Source of the DNA: Deltaproteobacteria bacterium
Lineage (GTDB): Bacteria > Myxococcota_A > UBA9042 > PHBI01 > JACKFB01
Assembly: GCA_020632695.1 (NCBI GenBank)
Contig: JACKFB010000002.1
Span: 248,001 to 312,000, forward strand
Length of the DNA stretch: 64,000 nt
Reading direction: 5' to 3'
Shown here: piece after piece, positions 8,210-15,789 of the stretch
How positions within the stretch are numbered: the first letter of the stretch is position 1
Layout of the letters: each line of letters starts with the position of its first letter
Position numbers and translations under genes: made by a program
The notes under the pieces: model-generated
What the model was told of the DNA's origin: nothing
The model's database searches: none
What the model saw: the letters and a program-made list of their open reading frames with translations, nothing else

Positions 8210-11200
8210 ATGGCGAGCGTCGAGGCAGACAAGGCGGGCAGGCGGCGCGGGGGCGCGGCGCTGGCCCTGGCGGTGGCGGCGGCGCTGGCGTGGCCCGGGT
8301 GCGACTCGGTGACCTCGAGCGACGCCTCCACCACCGAGGACGCCGACGCCGCCAGCAGCGACGGCGGCTGCCGCTTCGACCGCGACTGCGGAGCCGGGCA
8401 GGTGTGCGACCCCCAGAGCCGGCAATGCGTCGGCTGCCTGGCCGACGAGGACTGCCCCCAGGGCGCCGCCTGCCACCCCAGCGTCCACGTCTGCGTGCAG
8501 TGCGTCGACGACGCCGACTGCGCCTCGGGCGTGTGCCAGCCCGAGACGGCCACCTGCGTCCAGTGCCTGGCCGACGCCGACTGCGCCTCGGGCGTGTGCC
8601 ACCCCGACAAGCTGCAGTGCGTCGCCTGCCTGGCCCACCGCGACTGCGCCAGCGGCCGCTGCAACCTGGACACCAACAGCTGCGTGGGTTGCAGCGGCGA
8701 CGCCCAGTGCCAGGACGACGAGCCCTGCACCGTCGACACCTGCGAGAGCGACGGCACCTGCAGCCACACGGCCGAGCCCGACGGTACGGCCTGCGACGAC
8801 CGCGAGGCCTGCACGCCGGTGGACCGGTGCGTCGGCGGCCAGTGCATCGGCTCGGGCATCGACCCGCGCTGCTGCGCGCCCATCGACTGCGGCCCCTGCT
8901 GTCAGGCGGTGGACAGCGACGGCGGCGGCTGCCCGGACGCCTGCGTGTGCCCGAGCCTGGAGTGCCCGCCGGGTCGGGTGCCGGGCGACGGTGACGGCGA
9001 CGGGTGCGCCGACGGCTGCGTGTGCCCGACCGGCCCGGCGTGCCCCGAGGGCACCGAGCCGGCCGACGGCGACGGCGACGGCTGCCCCGACACCTGCGAG
9101 GGGGCGTGCACGGCCAGCAGCCAGTGCGGTGCCGGGGAGCTCTGCCAACGCCCGGTCGGCGAGTGCGGTGCCTTCGGGGTCTGCGTGGCCCGACCGGTCG
9201 CCTGCCTCGAGGCCGACGCGCCGGTCTGCGGCTGCGACGGCACCACCTGGCGCAGCGCGTGCATCGCGCGGCTGGCCGGCGTCACGGTGGCCCACACCGG
9301 CGGGTGCGTCGGCGAGTGCGGCGGCCAGAGCGGCGCGAGCTGCTCACCCGGCGAGGTCTGCGAGCGGGCCGCCGGGCTGTGCGGCCACCCGGAGATCGAC
9401 GGGCGCTGCGTCGCCGCGCCGTCCTCCTGTCCCGACACCGGGCTCTCACCCGTGTGCGGCTGCGACGGCAAGACCTACGCCTCCGATTGCTTCCGGCGGG
9501 CAGCCGGGGTCTCCCGCGACCACACCGGCCCCTGCTGCCCGCCGCTCTCCTGCGCCGGCGGCGCGCTGAGCGCCGACACCGACCAGGACGGCTGCGCCGA
9601 CGCCTGCGTGTGCAGCTCGGGGGTGGCGCCGGGACCGGACGGCTGCGGCTGCCCGGTGCCCTGCGCGTCCAAGTCCTGCCCGGCGCGCGGCTACTTCGCC
9701 GACCTGGACCAGGACGGCTGCGGCGAGACCTGCGCGCTGTGCACCGCGGGCCACACCGGCGCGGACACCGACGGCGACGGCTGCCACGACGCCTGCGTGG
9801 CTTGCGCGCCGGTGAGCTGCCCCGCGGGCGCGGTGGCGCGCGACGGCGACGGCGACGGCTGCCCCGACTCCTGCGAGTGCCCGGACGGCACCGTGGGCAG
9901 CCCCGAGGAGCTGGCCGGCGGCTGCCCCTGCGACCACACGTGCGACGATGCGAGCTGCCCCACCGCGGCGGTGCTGCGCGACACCGACGGCGACGCCTGC
10001 CCGGACCTGTGCACCTCGTGCGGGCCCGGCGCGCACGGAGTCGACACCGACGCCGACGGCTGCCGCGACCTGTGCGCGCCCTGCCCCGGCCTGGCCTGCC
10101 CGAGCGGCGCGAAGCCCGCCGACACCGACGGCGACGGCTGCCCGGACACCTGCCAGTGCGACCCGGCGTTCCCGGGGCCCTGCGCCTGCCCGGTCCCGGC
10201 CGGCTGCGCGGCGGCCTCGACCGCCTACGACCTGGACGCCGACGGGTGCGGCGACGTCTGCCTCTGCAAGACGGGCCCGCTGGTCGCCCCCGGCCAGGCC
10301 TGCCCCTGCGCCTTCGCGCCCACCTGCCCCCCCGGGACCGCGCCCTCGGACGACGACGGCGACGGCTGCCCCGAGCGCTGCCTCTGTCCCGGCGGGCTGG
10401 CCCCCGGACCGCTCGGCACCTGCGCCTGCCCGGAGCCGCCCGCCTGCCCCGCAGGCCAGACCGCCCAGGACGCCGACGGCGACGGCTGCCCCGAGCGCTG
10501 CCTCTGCCCCGGCGGGCTGGCCCCCGGACCGGGCGGGGCCTGCGCCTGCGAGACCGTCGTCCTCTGCAAGCCCGGCACCCTGCCCGCCGACGACGACGGC
10601 GACGGCTGCCCCGAGCGCTGCCTCGCCCCCTGCGCGTCCGCCTGCGACTGCCTGGGCGCGGGCCTCGCGCTGCCGGCGGAGTGCGACGCCTTCTGCCCGA
10701 CCTGCGGCAGCTACTTCGCCTGCGTCGAGGGACGCTGCGCGGGCCGCTGCGGCCCGGTCCCGGCCTACGCGGCGGTGTGCCAGGCCTGCCCCGCGCCGCC
10801 GACCTGCGCGCCCGGACAGCAGGCGGTGGACACCGACGGCGACGGCTGCCCGGAGAGCTGCCAGTGCAGCGCCGGCGGGCCCGCGGCACCCGGCGGCGCC
10901 TGCGCCTGCGCCTTCGACGTGGCCTGCGGCGAGTCCCAGGTGGCCGCGGACACCGACGGCGACGGCTGCCCCGACCGCTGCGTCTGCCCCGCCGGGACCG
11001 AGCCGGGCGGCCCGGCGACCTGCTGCCCGGCGCTCGGCTGCGGCGAGAGCCTGCGAGCGGTGGACCTGGACGCCGACGGCTGCGCCGACACCTGCGTGTG
11101 CCCGTCGGGCGCGCCGCTTTCCCAGTCGGCCACCGGCCCCTGCGGCTGCCCGCTCGAGCTCCAGTGCGCCGGGGGGCTGACGTCGCTGGACACCGACGGC

Positions 11201-13792
11201 GACGCCTGCGTCGACGACTGCGCCTGCCCCGACGGGTCGCCGCCCACCGCCAGCGGCGCCTGCTGCACCTCCGCGCCCGACTGCGCCCCGGGCACCGTCG
11301 CCCGGGACCTGGACCAGGACGGGTGCCCCGAGAGCTGCCGGTGCCTGGACGGCAGCACCCCCCAAGGCGGCGTCTGCGCCTGCACGGCCGCCGCGCTGTG
11401 TCCGGCCGGCGCGGTCGCCCGCGACGTGGACGGCGACGGCTGCGCCGAGTCCTGCCTGTGCGCGGGCGGCCTGGCCCCCGGCCCCCGAGGCTTCTGCTGC
11501 CCCGACCCGCCGAGCTGTGCCGCGCCCCAGCAGCCGCGCGACACCGACGGCGACGGCTGCAAGGACACCTGCGCCTGCGCCGCCGGCGCCGCCCTGTCGC
11601 CCTCGGGGGCGTGCTGCCCGGCCCTGGCCTGCGCCGACGGGGCCACCGCGACGGACACCGACAGCGACGGCTGCCCGGACGCCTGCCTCTGCCCGCCCGG
11701 CCAGGTCGCCCAGGACGGCCTGTGCAAGTGCCCGGCGGCGCCCGCGTGCGGGCCGGGCCTGGGCACGGCCGACCTCGACGGCGACGGCTGCGCCGAGTCC
11801 TGCGTCTGCCCCGGCACCACCCAGCCCGCCGCCACCAGCGCGAGCTGCTGCAAGGCGCTGAGCTGCCCGGCGGGCGCCGTGGGCACCGACCTGGACAAGG
11901 ACGGCTGCCCCGACACCTGCGTCTGCTCGGGCAGCGGCAGCGCCAGCAGCCAGGGCACCTGCTGCAAGGCCCTGGCGTGTCCCGCGGGGGCCGGCGCCAA
12001 GGACGCCGACGGCGACGGCTGCCCCGACACCTGCGTGTGCGCCGACGGGTCGCTCCCGGGCGGCGGCGGCTGCGCGAGCTCCTGCGCGCCCATCGTGTGC
12101 GAGACGCCGCTACCCCCCTACGCCTGGCTGGTCGATCAGGACGGCGACGGCTGCTACGACCTCACCGACGCGTGTCCGCTGGGCACCCAGGGACAGGACG
12201 GGTCGGGCGACGGTTGCAACGACCGCTGCGAGCCCTGCGCCGACGCGCCGACCTGCCCGCCGGGGGCCGTGGCCGGCGACACCAGCGGCGACAACTGCTT
12301 CGACACCTGCTTCTGCAAGGACGGCACCCCCACCAAGCCGGGCAAGAGCTGCTGCCCGAAGCCGCCCGGCTGCACCGGTGGAGCGGTGGCGGCGGACACC
12401 GACGCAGACGGCTGCCTCGACGCCTGCGTCTGCGCGAACGGGCTCGCCCCCGGAATCAAGGGGTGCTCGGGCTGCCTGGCGCTCACCTGCCCGAGCGGCC
12501 TCGTGGCCACCGACACCGACGCCGACGGCTGCCCCGACGCCTGCCTGTGCGCGGGCGGTGCCAAGCCGGACGCGACCGGGAGCTGCAAGCCCTGCGCCGG
12601 CTTCGTCTGCGACGAGGCGCTCCCCAGCTACGCGGTGCTCGTCGACAAGGACGGCGACGGTTGCTACGACCTGGTGGACGCCTGCCCGCTGGGCTCGCTG
12701 GGCCAGGACAGCTCGGGCGACGGCTGCAGTGACACGTGCGTGCCCTGCGCCAAGGCGCCGCCGACCTGTCCGGGGACCAGCGTGGCGGTCGACGCCGACG
12801 GCGACCACTGCCCCGAGGCCTGCCAGTGCCCCGGTGGCCAGAGCCCGGGACCGACGGGCTGCCCCTGCAAGTCCCCGCCGCCCTGCGCGGCCCACCTGAC
12901 GGCCGTGGACTCCGACGGCGACGGCTGCCCCGACGCCTGCGCGTGCCCGTCCGAGCCGGCCTGCCCCGAGGGCGCGAAGGCCGCCGACTCCGACGGCGAC
13001 GGCTGCCCCGAGACCTGCACCTGCCCCGGCGGCGCGCCCGCGGGCGGCCTGCCCTGCCTCGAGGCCTGCGCGGTGGTCGCCTGCGAGCCGCCGCTGTCGC
13101 CGGTGGACACCGGAGGCGACGCCTGCGCCGACGGCTGCGGCCTGGCCTGCGCCTCGGACTGCGACTGCGCCCAGAGCGGCCTCGCCCCCACCGCCTGCGG
13201 CGCCGAGTGCCCCGGCTGCCAGGCCACTCTCACCTGCCAGCTCGGCGAGTGCGCCACCACCTGCAGCGCCCTGGCGCCACCGGCCGCCTGCGCCGAGCCG
13301 CTCTGCGCCACCAACGCCGACTGCAAGGACGCGCTGTGCCTGCGCGAGACCTGCTCGGGGCTGGGCCGCTGCGTCCCCAAGACGGAGGCCTGCCCCGCCG
13401 CCGACGGCCCCGTGTGCGACTGCACCGGCGCCACCTGGCCCAGCTCCTGCGAGGCCACCGAGGCCGACCGCGCCATCGCCCGCCTCTCAGCCTGCGCCGA
13501 CGCCTGCCCGTCCCTGACCTGCCCCGAGGGCACCGACCCCATCGATCGCGACGGCGACACCTGCCCCGACCACTGCGCCGCCCCATGCAAGGCGGACGCC
13601 GCCTGCCCCGAAGGCACCTTCTGCCACCGCCCCCCGGGCCAGTGCTCCGCCTCCGGCCACTGCCTCACCCCCCCCACCACCTGCCCCAACGTCAACGCCC
13701 CCACCTGCGGCTGCGACGCCACCACCTACACCTCCCCCTGCCACGCCGCCCAGAAGGCCACCTCGACAGCCACCCCCGGCCCCTGCAAGTAG
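8210..13792 (+). CDS. Giant Cys-rich lipoprotein with acidic DxDGDGC repeats and Kazal-like modules
   Basis: A 1,860-residue protein with a lipoprotein signal (ALAVAAALAWPGC) and start ATG 8210 preceded by GAAGGGA. Residues about 45-190 are CxxDxDCxxGxC repeats. From about 235 onward there are roughly 37 copies of an acidic motif of type D-x-D-G-D-G-C-P-[DE]-x-C, usually followed by CxCPxG linkers, resembling calcium-binding loops of thrombospondin type 3 repeats. Four Kazal-like modules carry the C[GD]C[DT]G.T[WY].S.C signature near residues 330-365, 410-443, 1730-1765 and 1825-1860. A protein of this kind should be extracellular, rigidified by disulfides and metal, and possibly protease-inhibiting (inference). 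It lies directly behind the caspase-like gene and its small Cys-rich relative, suggesting a functional link. Confidence 0.85.
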   Translation: MASVEADKAGRRRGGAALALAVAAALAWPGCDSVTSSDASTTEDADAASSDGGCRFDRDCGAGQVCDPQSRQCVGCLADEDCPQGAACHPSVHVCVQCVDDADCASGVCQPETATCVQCLADADCASGVCHPDKLQCVACLAHRDCASGRCNLDTNSCVGCSGDAQCQDDEPCTVDTCESDGTCSHTAEPDGTACDDREACTPVDRCVGGQCIGSGIDPRCCAPIDCGPCCQAVDSDGGGCPDACVCPSLECPPGRVPGDGDGDGCADGCVCPTGPACPEGTEPADGDGDGCPDTCEGACTASSQCGAGELCQRPVGECGAFGVCVARPVACLEADAPVCGCDGTTWRSACIARLAGVTVAHTGGCVGECGGQSGASCSPGEVCERAAGLCGHPEIDGRCVAAPSSCPDTGLSPVCGCDGKTYASDCFRRAAGVSRDHTGPCCPPLSCAGGALSADTDQDGCADACVCSSGVAPGPDGCGCPVPCASKSCPARGYFADLDQDGCGETCALCTAGHTGADTDGDGCHDACVACAPVSCPAGAVARDGDGDGCPDSCECPDGTVGSPEELAGGCPCDHTCDDASCPTAAVLRDTDGDACPDLCTSCGPGAHGVDTDADGCRDLCAPCPGLACPSGAKPADTDGDGCPDTCQCDPAFPGPCACPVPAGCAAASTAYDLDADGCGDVCLCKTGPLVAPGQACPCAFAPTCPPGTAPSDDDGDGCPERCLCPGGLAPGPLGTCACPEPPACPAGQTAQDADGDGCPERCLCPGGLAPGPGGACACETVVLCKPGTLPADDDGDGCPERCLAPCASACDCLGAGLALPAECDAFCPTCGSYFACVEGRCAGRCGPVPAYAAVCQACPAPPTCAPGQQAVDTDGDGCPESCQCSAGGPAAPGGACACAFDVACGESQVAADTDGDGCPDRCVCPAGTEPGGPATCCPALGCGESLRAVDLDADGCADTCVCPSGAPLSQSATGPCGCPLELQCAGGLTSLDTDGDACVDDCACPDGSPPTASGACCTSAPDCAPGTVARDLDQDGCPESCRCLDGSTPQGGVCACTAAALCPAGAVARDVDGDGCAESCLCAGGLAPGPRGFCCPDPPSCAAPQQPRDTDGDGCKDTCACAAGAALSPSGACCPALACADGATATDTDSDGCPDACLCPPGQVAQDGLCKCPAAPACGPGLGTADLDGDGCAESCVCPGTTQPAATSASCCKALSCPAGAVGTDLDKDGCPDTCVCSGSGSASSQGTCCKALACPAGAGAKDADGDGCPDTCVCADGSLPGGGGCASSCAPIVCETPLPPYAWLVDQDGDGCYDLTDACPLGTQGQDGSGDGCNDRCEPCADAPTCPPGAVAGDTSGDNCFDTCFCKDGTPTKPGKSCCPKPPGCTGGAVAADTDADGCLDACVCANGLAPGIKGCSGCLALTCPSGLVATDTDADGCPDACLCAGGAKPDATGSCKPCAGFVCDEALPSYAVLVDKDGDGCYDLVDACPLGSLGQDSSGDGCSDTCVPCAKAPPTCPGTSVAVDADGDHCPEACQCPGGQSPGPTGCPCKSPPPCAAHLTAVDSDGDGCPDACACPSEPACPEGAKAADSDGDGCPETCTCPGGAPAGGLPCLEACAVVACEPPLSPVDTGGDACADGCGLACASDCDCAQSGLAPTACGAECPGCQATLTCQLGECATTCSALAPPAACAEPLCATNADCKDALCLRETCSGLGRCVPKTEACPAADGPVCDCTGATWPSSCEATEADRAIARLSACADACPSLTCPEGTDPIDRDGDTCPDHCAAPCKADAACPEGTFCHRPPGQCSASGHCLTPPTTCPNVNAPTCGCDATTYTSPCHAAQKATSTATPGPCK
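10321..10625 (+). repeat. Tandem 120-bp duplications inside the giant gene
   Basis: Three successive segments beginning at 10321, 10441 and 10561 keep an exact 120-bp register. Around 10352, 10472 and 10592 the bases encoding D-G-D-G-C-P-E-R-C are identical in all three, and the first two continue identically into CLCPGGLAPGP. This is the least diverged part of the repeat array and implies recent unequal exchange or slippage. Confidence 0.8.
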
Positions 13793-13901
13793 GTTTCGCT
13801 ACTGCTGCGCCGCGCTTCACGACATCGGCAAGTTCAATCACGCCTGGCTCGGAAGCACGGCCATCTTCGACGCACTCGAGGCGTTGAGCGACCCTTCGGC
13901 G

Positions 13902-14231
13902 CTACGGCTCGAACATCTCGCGGAGCCGCTCCAGCACGACGCGCAGGGTCGGGGCAGGAATCCGGCCGACGCGATGGATGAGCCGCGAGGCGTCCACGGT
14001 GCGAAGCTGGTCGAGCACGACGTGGCCGCTCTTGCCTGCCACGCGACACGGGATGCGAAACGGGTAGGCGTACGAACCCGTCGTGAGCGGCGCGACGATG
14101 AATGTCCGGAGATGCGCATTCAGCTCGTCCGGCGACACGACGAGGCACGGTCGCGTCTTCTGGATCTCTCGGCCCTGGGTCGGCTCAAGGTCCACGAGGT
14201 AGACGTCGCCCCGGCCGATGGCTTGTTTCAC
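13902..14231 (-). CDS. mazF: MazF/PemK-family toxin endoribonuclease
   Basis: A 109-residue protein of usual MazF length. It opens with GRGDVYLVDLEPTQGREIQK, has the RNA-cleaving pocket arginine R27 in KTRPCLVVSP, and threonines 50-51 in APLTTG. The C-terminal helix reads LRVVLERLREMFEP. The family cleaves mRNA at short specific sequences; the specificity cannot be read here. The start is GTG 14231 overlapping the TGA of the antitoxin gene (GTGA), the normal antitoxin-toxin order. It lies at the edge of the defence-like island behind the giant lipoprotein gene, whose 3' end faces it. Confidence 0.92.
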   Translation of the reverse strand: MKQAIGRGDVYLVDLEPTQGREIQKTRPCLVVSPDELNAHLRTFIVAPLTTGSYAYPFRIPCRVAGKSGHVVLDQLRTVDASRLIHRVGRIPAPTLRVVLERLREMFEP

Positions 14232-14479
14232 CAGGTCCAGCCGTCGGTATCGAACTCGGTGGGCGTCGGTTCATCGAGCAGCCCAGTGCCAGTCGAGGCG
14301 AGGCTCGCGGCCGCTTCCGACCAGCCGACCCGCGGGCCATCGAGCGCGCGAATGACGATGGCGCCGGCCTGCACCTCGAGCGCGACCGCGTCGGTGAGGC
14401 CGGCCTGCTCAATCAGCGGTTTCGGGATGCGCACCCCCCGCGAGTTCCCCATCTTTACGAGCCGCACCCTGGTCTTCAT
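14228..14479 (-). CDS. mazE: AbrB/MazE-type antitoxin
   Basis: An 83-residue protein. The N-terminal half is a SpoVT/AbrB swapped-hairpin DNA-binding domain (LVKMGNSRGVRIPKPLIEQA). The C-terminal half is acidic and aromatic (LLDEPTPTEFDTDGWTW), typical of the tail that blocks MazF. It is taken from ATG 14479, which has GGAG 8 nt upstream; a longer frame to 14581 would run through the operator. It overlaps the toxin gene by 4 nt. Autoregulation is likely, because a tandem palindrome lies directly upstream (see 14500-14521). Confidence 0.9.
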   Translation of the reverse strand: MKTRVRLVKMGNSRGVRIPKPLIEQAGLTDAVALEVQAGAIVIRALDGPRVGWSEAAASLASTGTGLLDEPTPTEFDTDGWTW

Positions 14480-14499
14480 GGTCTTTGCTCCGTTCGGCG

Positions 14500-14521
14500 G
14501 TGTGCGCACATTGTGCTCACA
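14500..14521 (-). promoter_or_regulatory. Probable MazE/MazEF operator overlapping the promoter
   Basis: Two copies of the palindrome TGTGNNCACA lie side by side: TGTGCGCACA at 14501-14510 (perfect) and TGTGCTCACA at 14512-14521. Their centres are 11 bp apart, one helical turn. On the minus strand a CACAAT -10-like box inside the second copy is 18 bp from an upstream TTGCTT. The site ends about 20 bp before the antitoxin ATG. Binding by the AbrB-type antitoxin is inferred from position and symmetry. Confidence 0.55.
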
Positions 14522-14651
14522 CGCCCATCCGGGAAGCAAGCGCCCAGCCCGAACGCGACGTGAGAGCGCTTGTGCTCGCAATCATCTTTCGCGGACCGCG
14601 AGCCGCGAGCCAGAGCCCGCGCCGCTCCAGGTCTCCTCCCGCCACCGCCGG

Positions 14652-15440
14652 TCAAAGCCGCGTCAGCTTCGGCAGGCTGTTCTTTGGACGACGGTTTCGA
14701 ATCTCCGTCACCCAATCCACCAGGGCGTTCACCATGCTGGCAACCTCATCCGGGGTCGGGGGCGGAGCGAGCAATCCTTGCGCGGGGTCGTGCACCCACG
14801 CTGAGCATGCCGACATGCCCGCATCAATGGCAGCGTAGTCAGTGTCTAGCACGTCGACTTCAGCGATGCTCTGGGTCTTCACACCGTAGCCGAACCTCTC
14901 GATGACCCCGTTGAACAGGCACTCTTCGACTGCCCGCTCCCACGTCTTCCGCAGCCGATCAAGGTAGCCGACGACGTTCTCAGCATACTCGTTGTCCGTG
15001 CCCGTCTTCTTCGTCTTGGACAGCGCCACATGCTCGTCCTTCAGAGCCCCCACACGCTGCTTCACATTCTTCTTTTCCCAGGGTACGTCGGCCGAGCAGT
15101 ATCCGGGAGCCCCGCCACATCGCTGTACCTGCAGGCTGTACGGCACGGCCCCCGCGGCACTGGCATCGGCGTGGAGCATGTGCAGAAACACGGCATCGTG
15201 CGTGAACACGACGACTTGGCGTTGGGCAGCTTCTTCGCTCAGTCGCGCTGCCACGCTTCGACGCCAGTCGTGATCCAGAGAAGAGACAGGGTCGTCGAAT
15301 ACGATTGCCGACTTGGACGTTGAGAGCGTGAGTTCCGCGAAGAACCAAGCAAGCGAGACTGCACGCTGTTCTCCTTCGCTGAGCACGCTCCGGACCACGG
15401 CCTTGTCGTGCGCGGCGTTCTTGAGGGCCAAAGCGGTATA
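14652..15440 (-). pseudogene. AAA_13/RloC-like ATPase, C-terminal remnant
   Basis: About 260 codons remain of what should be a far larger SMC-like ATPase. The visible part begins just before the signature VLSEGEQRAVSLAWF and holds Walker B IVFDDPVSSLDHDW plus the H-loop VVVFTHDAVF, the C-terminal half of an AAA_13-type ATPase (family of PrrC/RloC and other defence ATPases). The Walker A half and coiled coil are missing. Toward its 5' side the frame meets a TAG at about 15450, and from about 15441 the DNA instead codes, on the opposite strand, for a SIR2-like C-terminus. No convincing start remains; a TTG at 15431 is only formal. The gene is therefore 5'-truncated by a deletion shared with the SIR2 gene. 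Confidence 0.85.
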
Positions 15441-15441
15441 G

Positions 15442-15789
15442 GTCGTTACCTACGGCTACGGGTTCGGCGACGACCACATCAACCGGGTGCTTCGGGACAT
15501 GTTGACGCTGCCCTCCACCCACCTGCTCATCATTGCCTTCAACGACCCGGACGGTCGGATCCGAGCGTTCGACGAGGCCGTGGGCCGGCCCGCGCAGGTG
15601 AGCGTCTTGGTCGGGCCGGAGGTGGCGAGCCTCGACAAGCTGGTCGCGCGATTCCTTCCCAAGCCGGCCATCGACAAGATCACCTGGCGGCTCGCCGAGC
15701 TCTTGGAGCGCCGCGGCGCTACGCGGCGGGGGCTCGCAGCCCTCGACAAGGCAGACAGCAAGCCGGCTGCGACCGAGGAAGACGCATGA
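15442..15789 (+). pseudogene. SIR2-like (SIR2_2) defence protein, C-terminal remnant
   Basis: About 115 codons survive, starting VVTYGYGFGDDHINRVLRDM. The motif YGYGFGDDHIN is the one that ends the Rossmann core of SIR2_2-type NADases found in defence systems. A further 95 residues follow, ending at a TGA that overlaps the HerA ATG (ATGA). Just upstream in frame is a TAG at 15439-15441, exactly where the divergent AAA_13 remnant begins, so the N-terminal NAD-binding part is gone. Known SIR2-HerA systems encode the two proteins in this order and deplete NAD on phage infection. This copy cannot encode the catalytic half. Whether the stub is translated for coupling to HerA is unknown. Confidence 0.82.
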
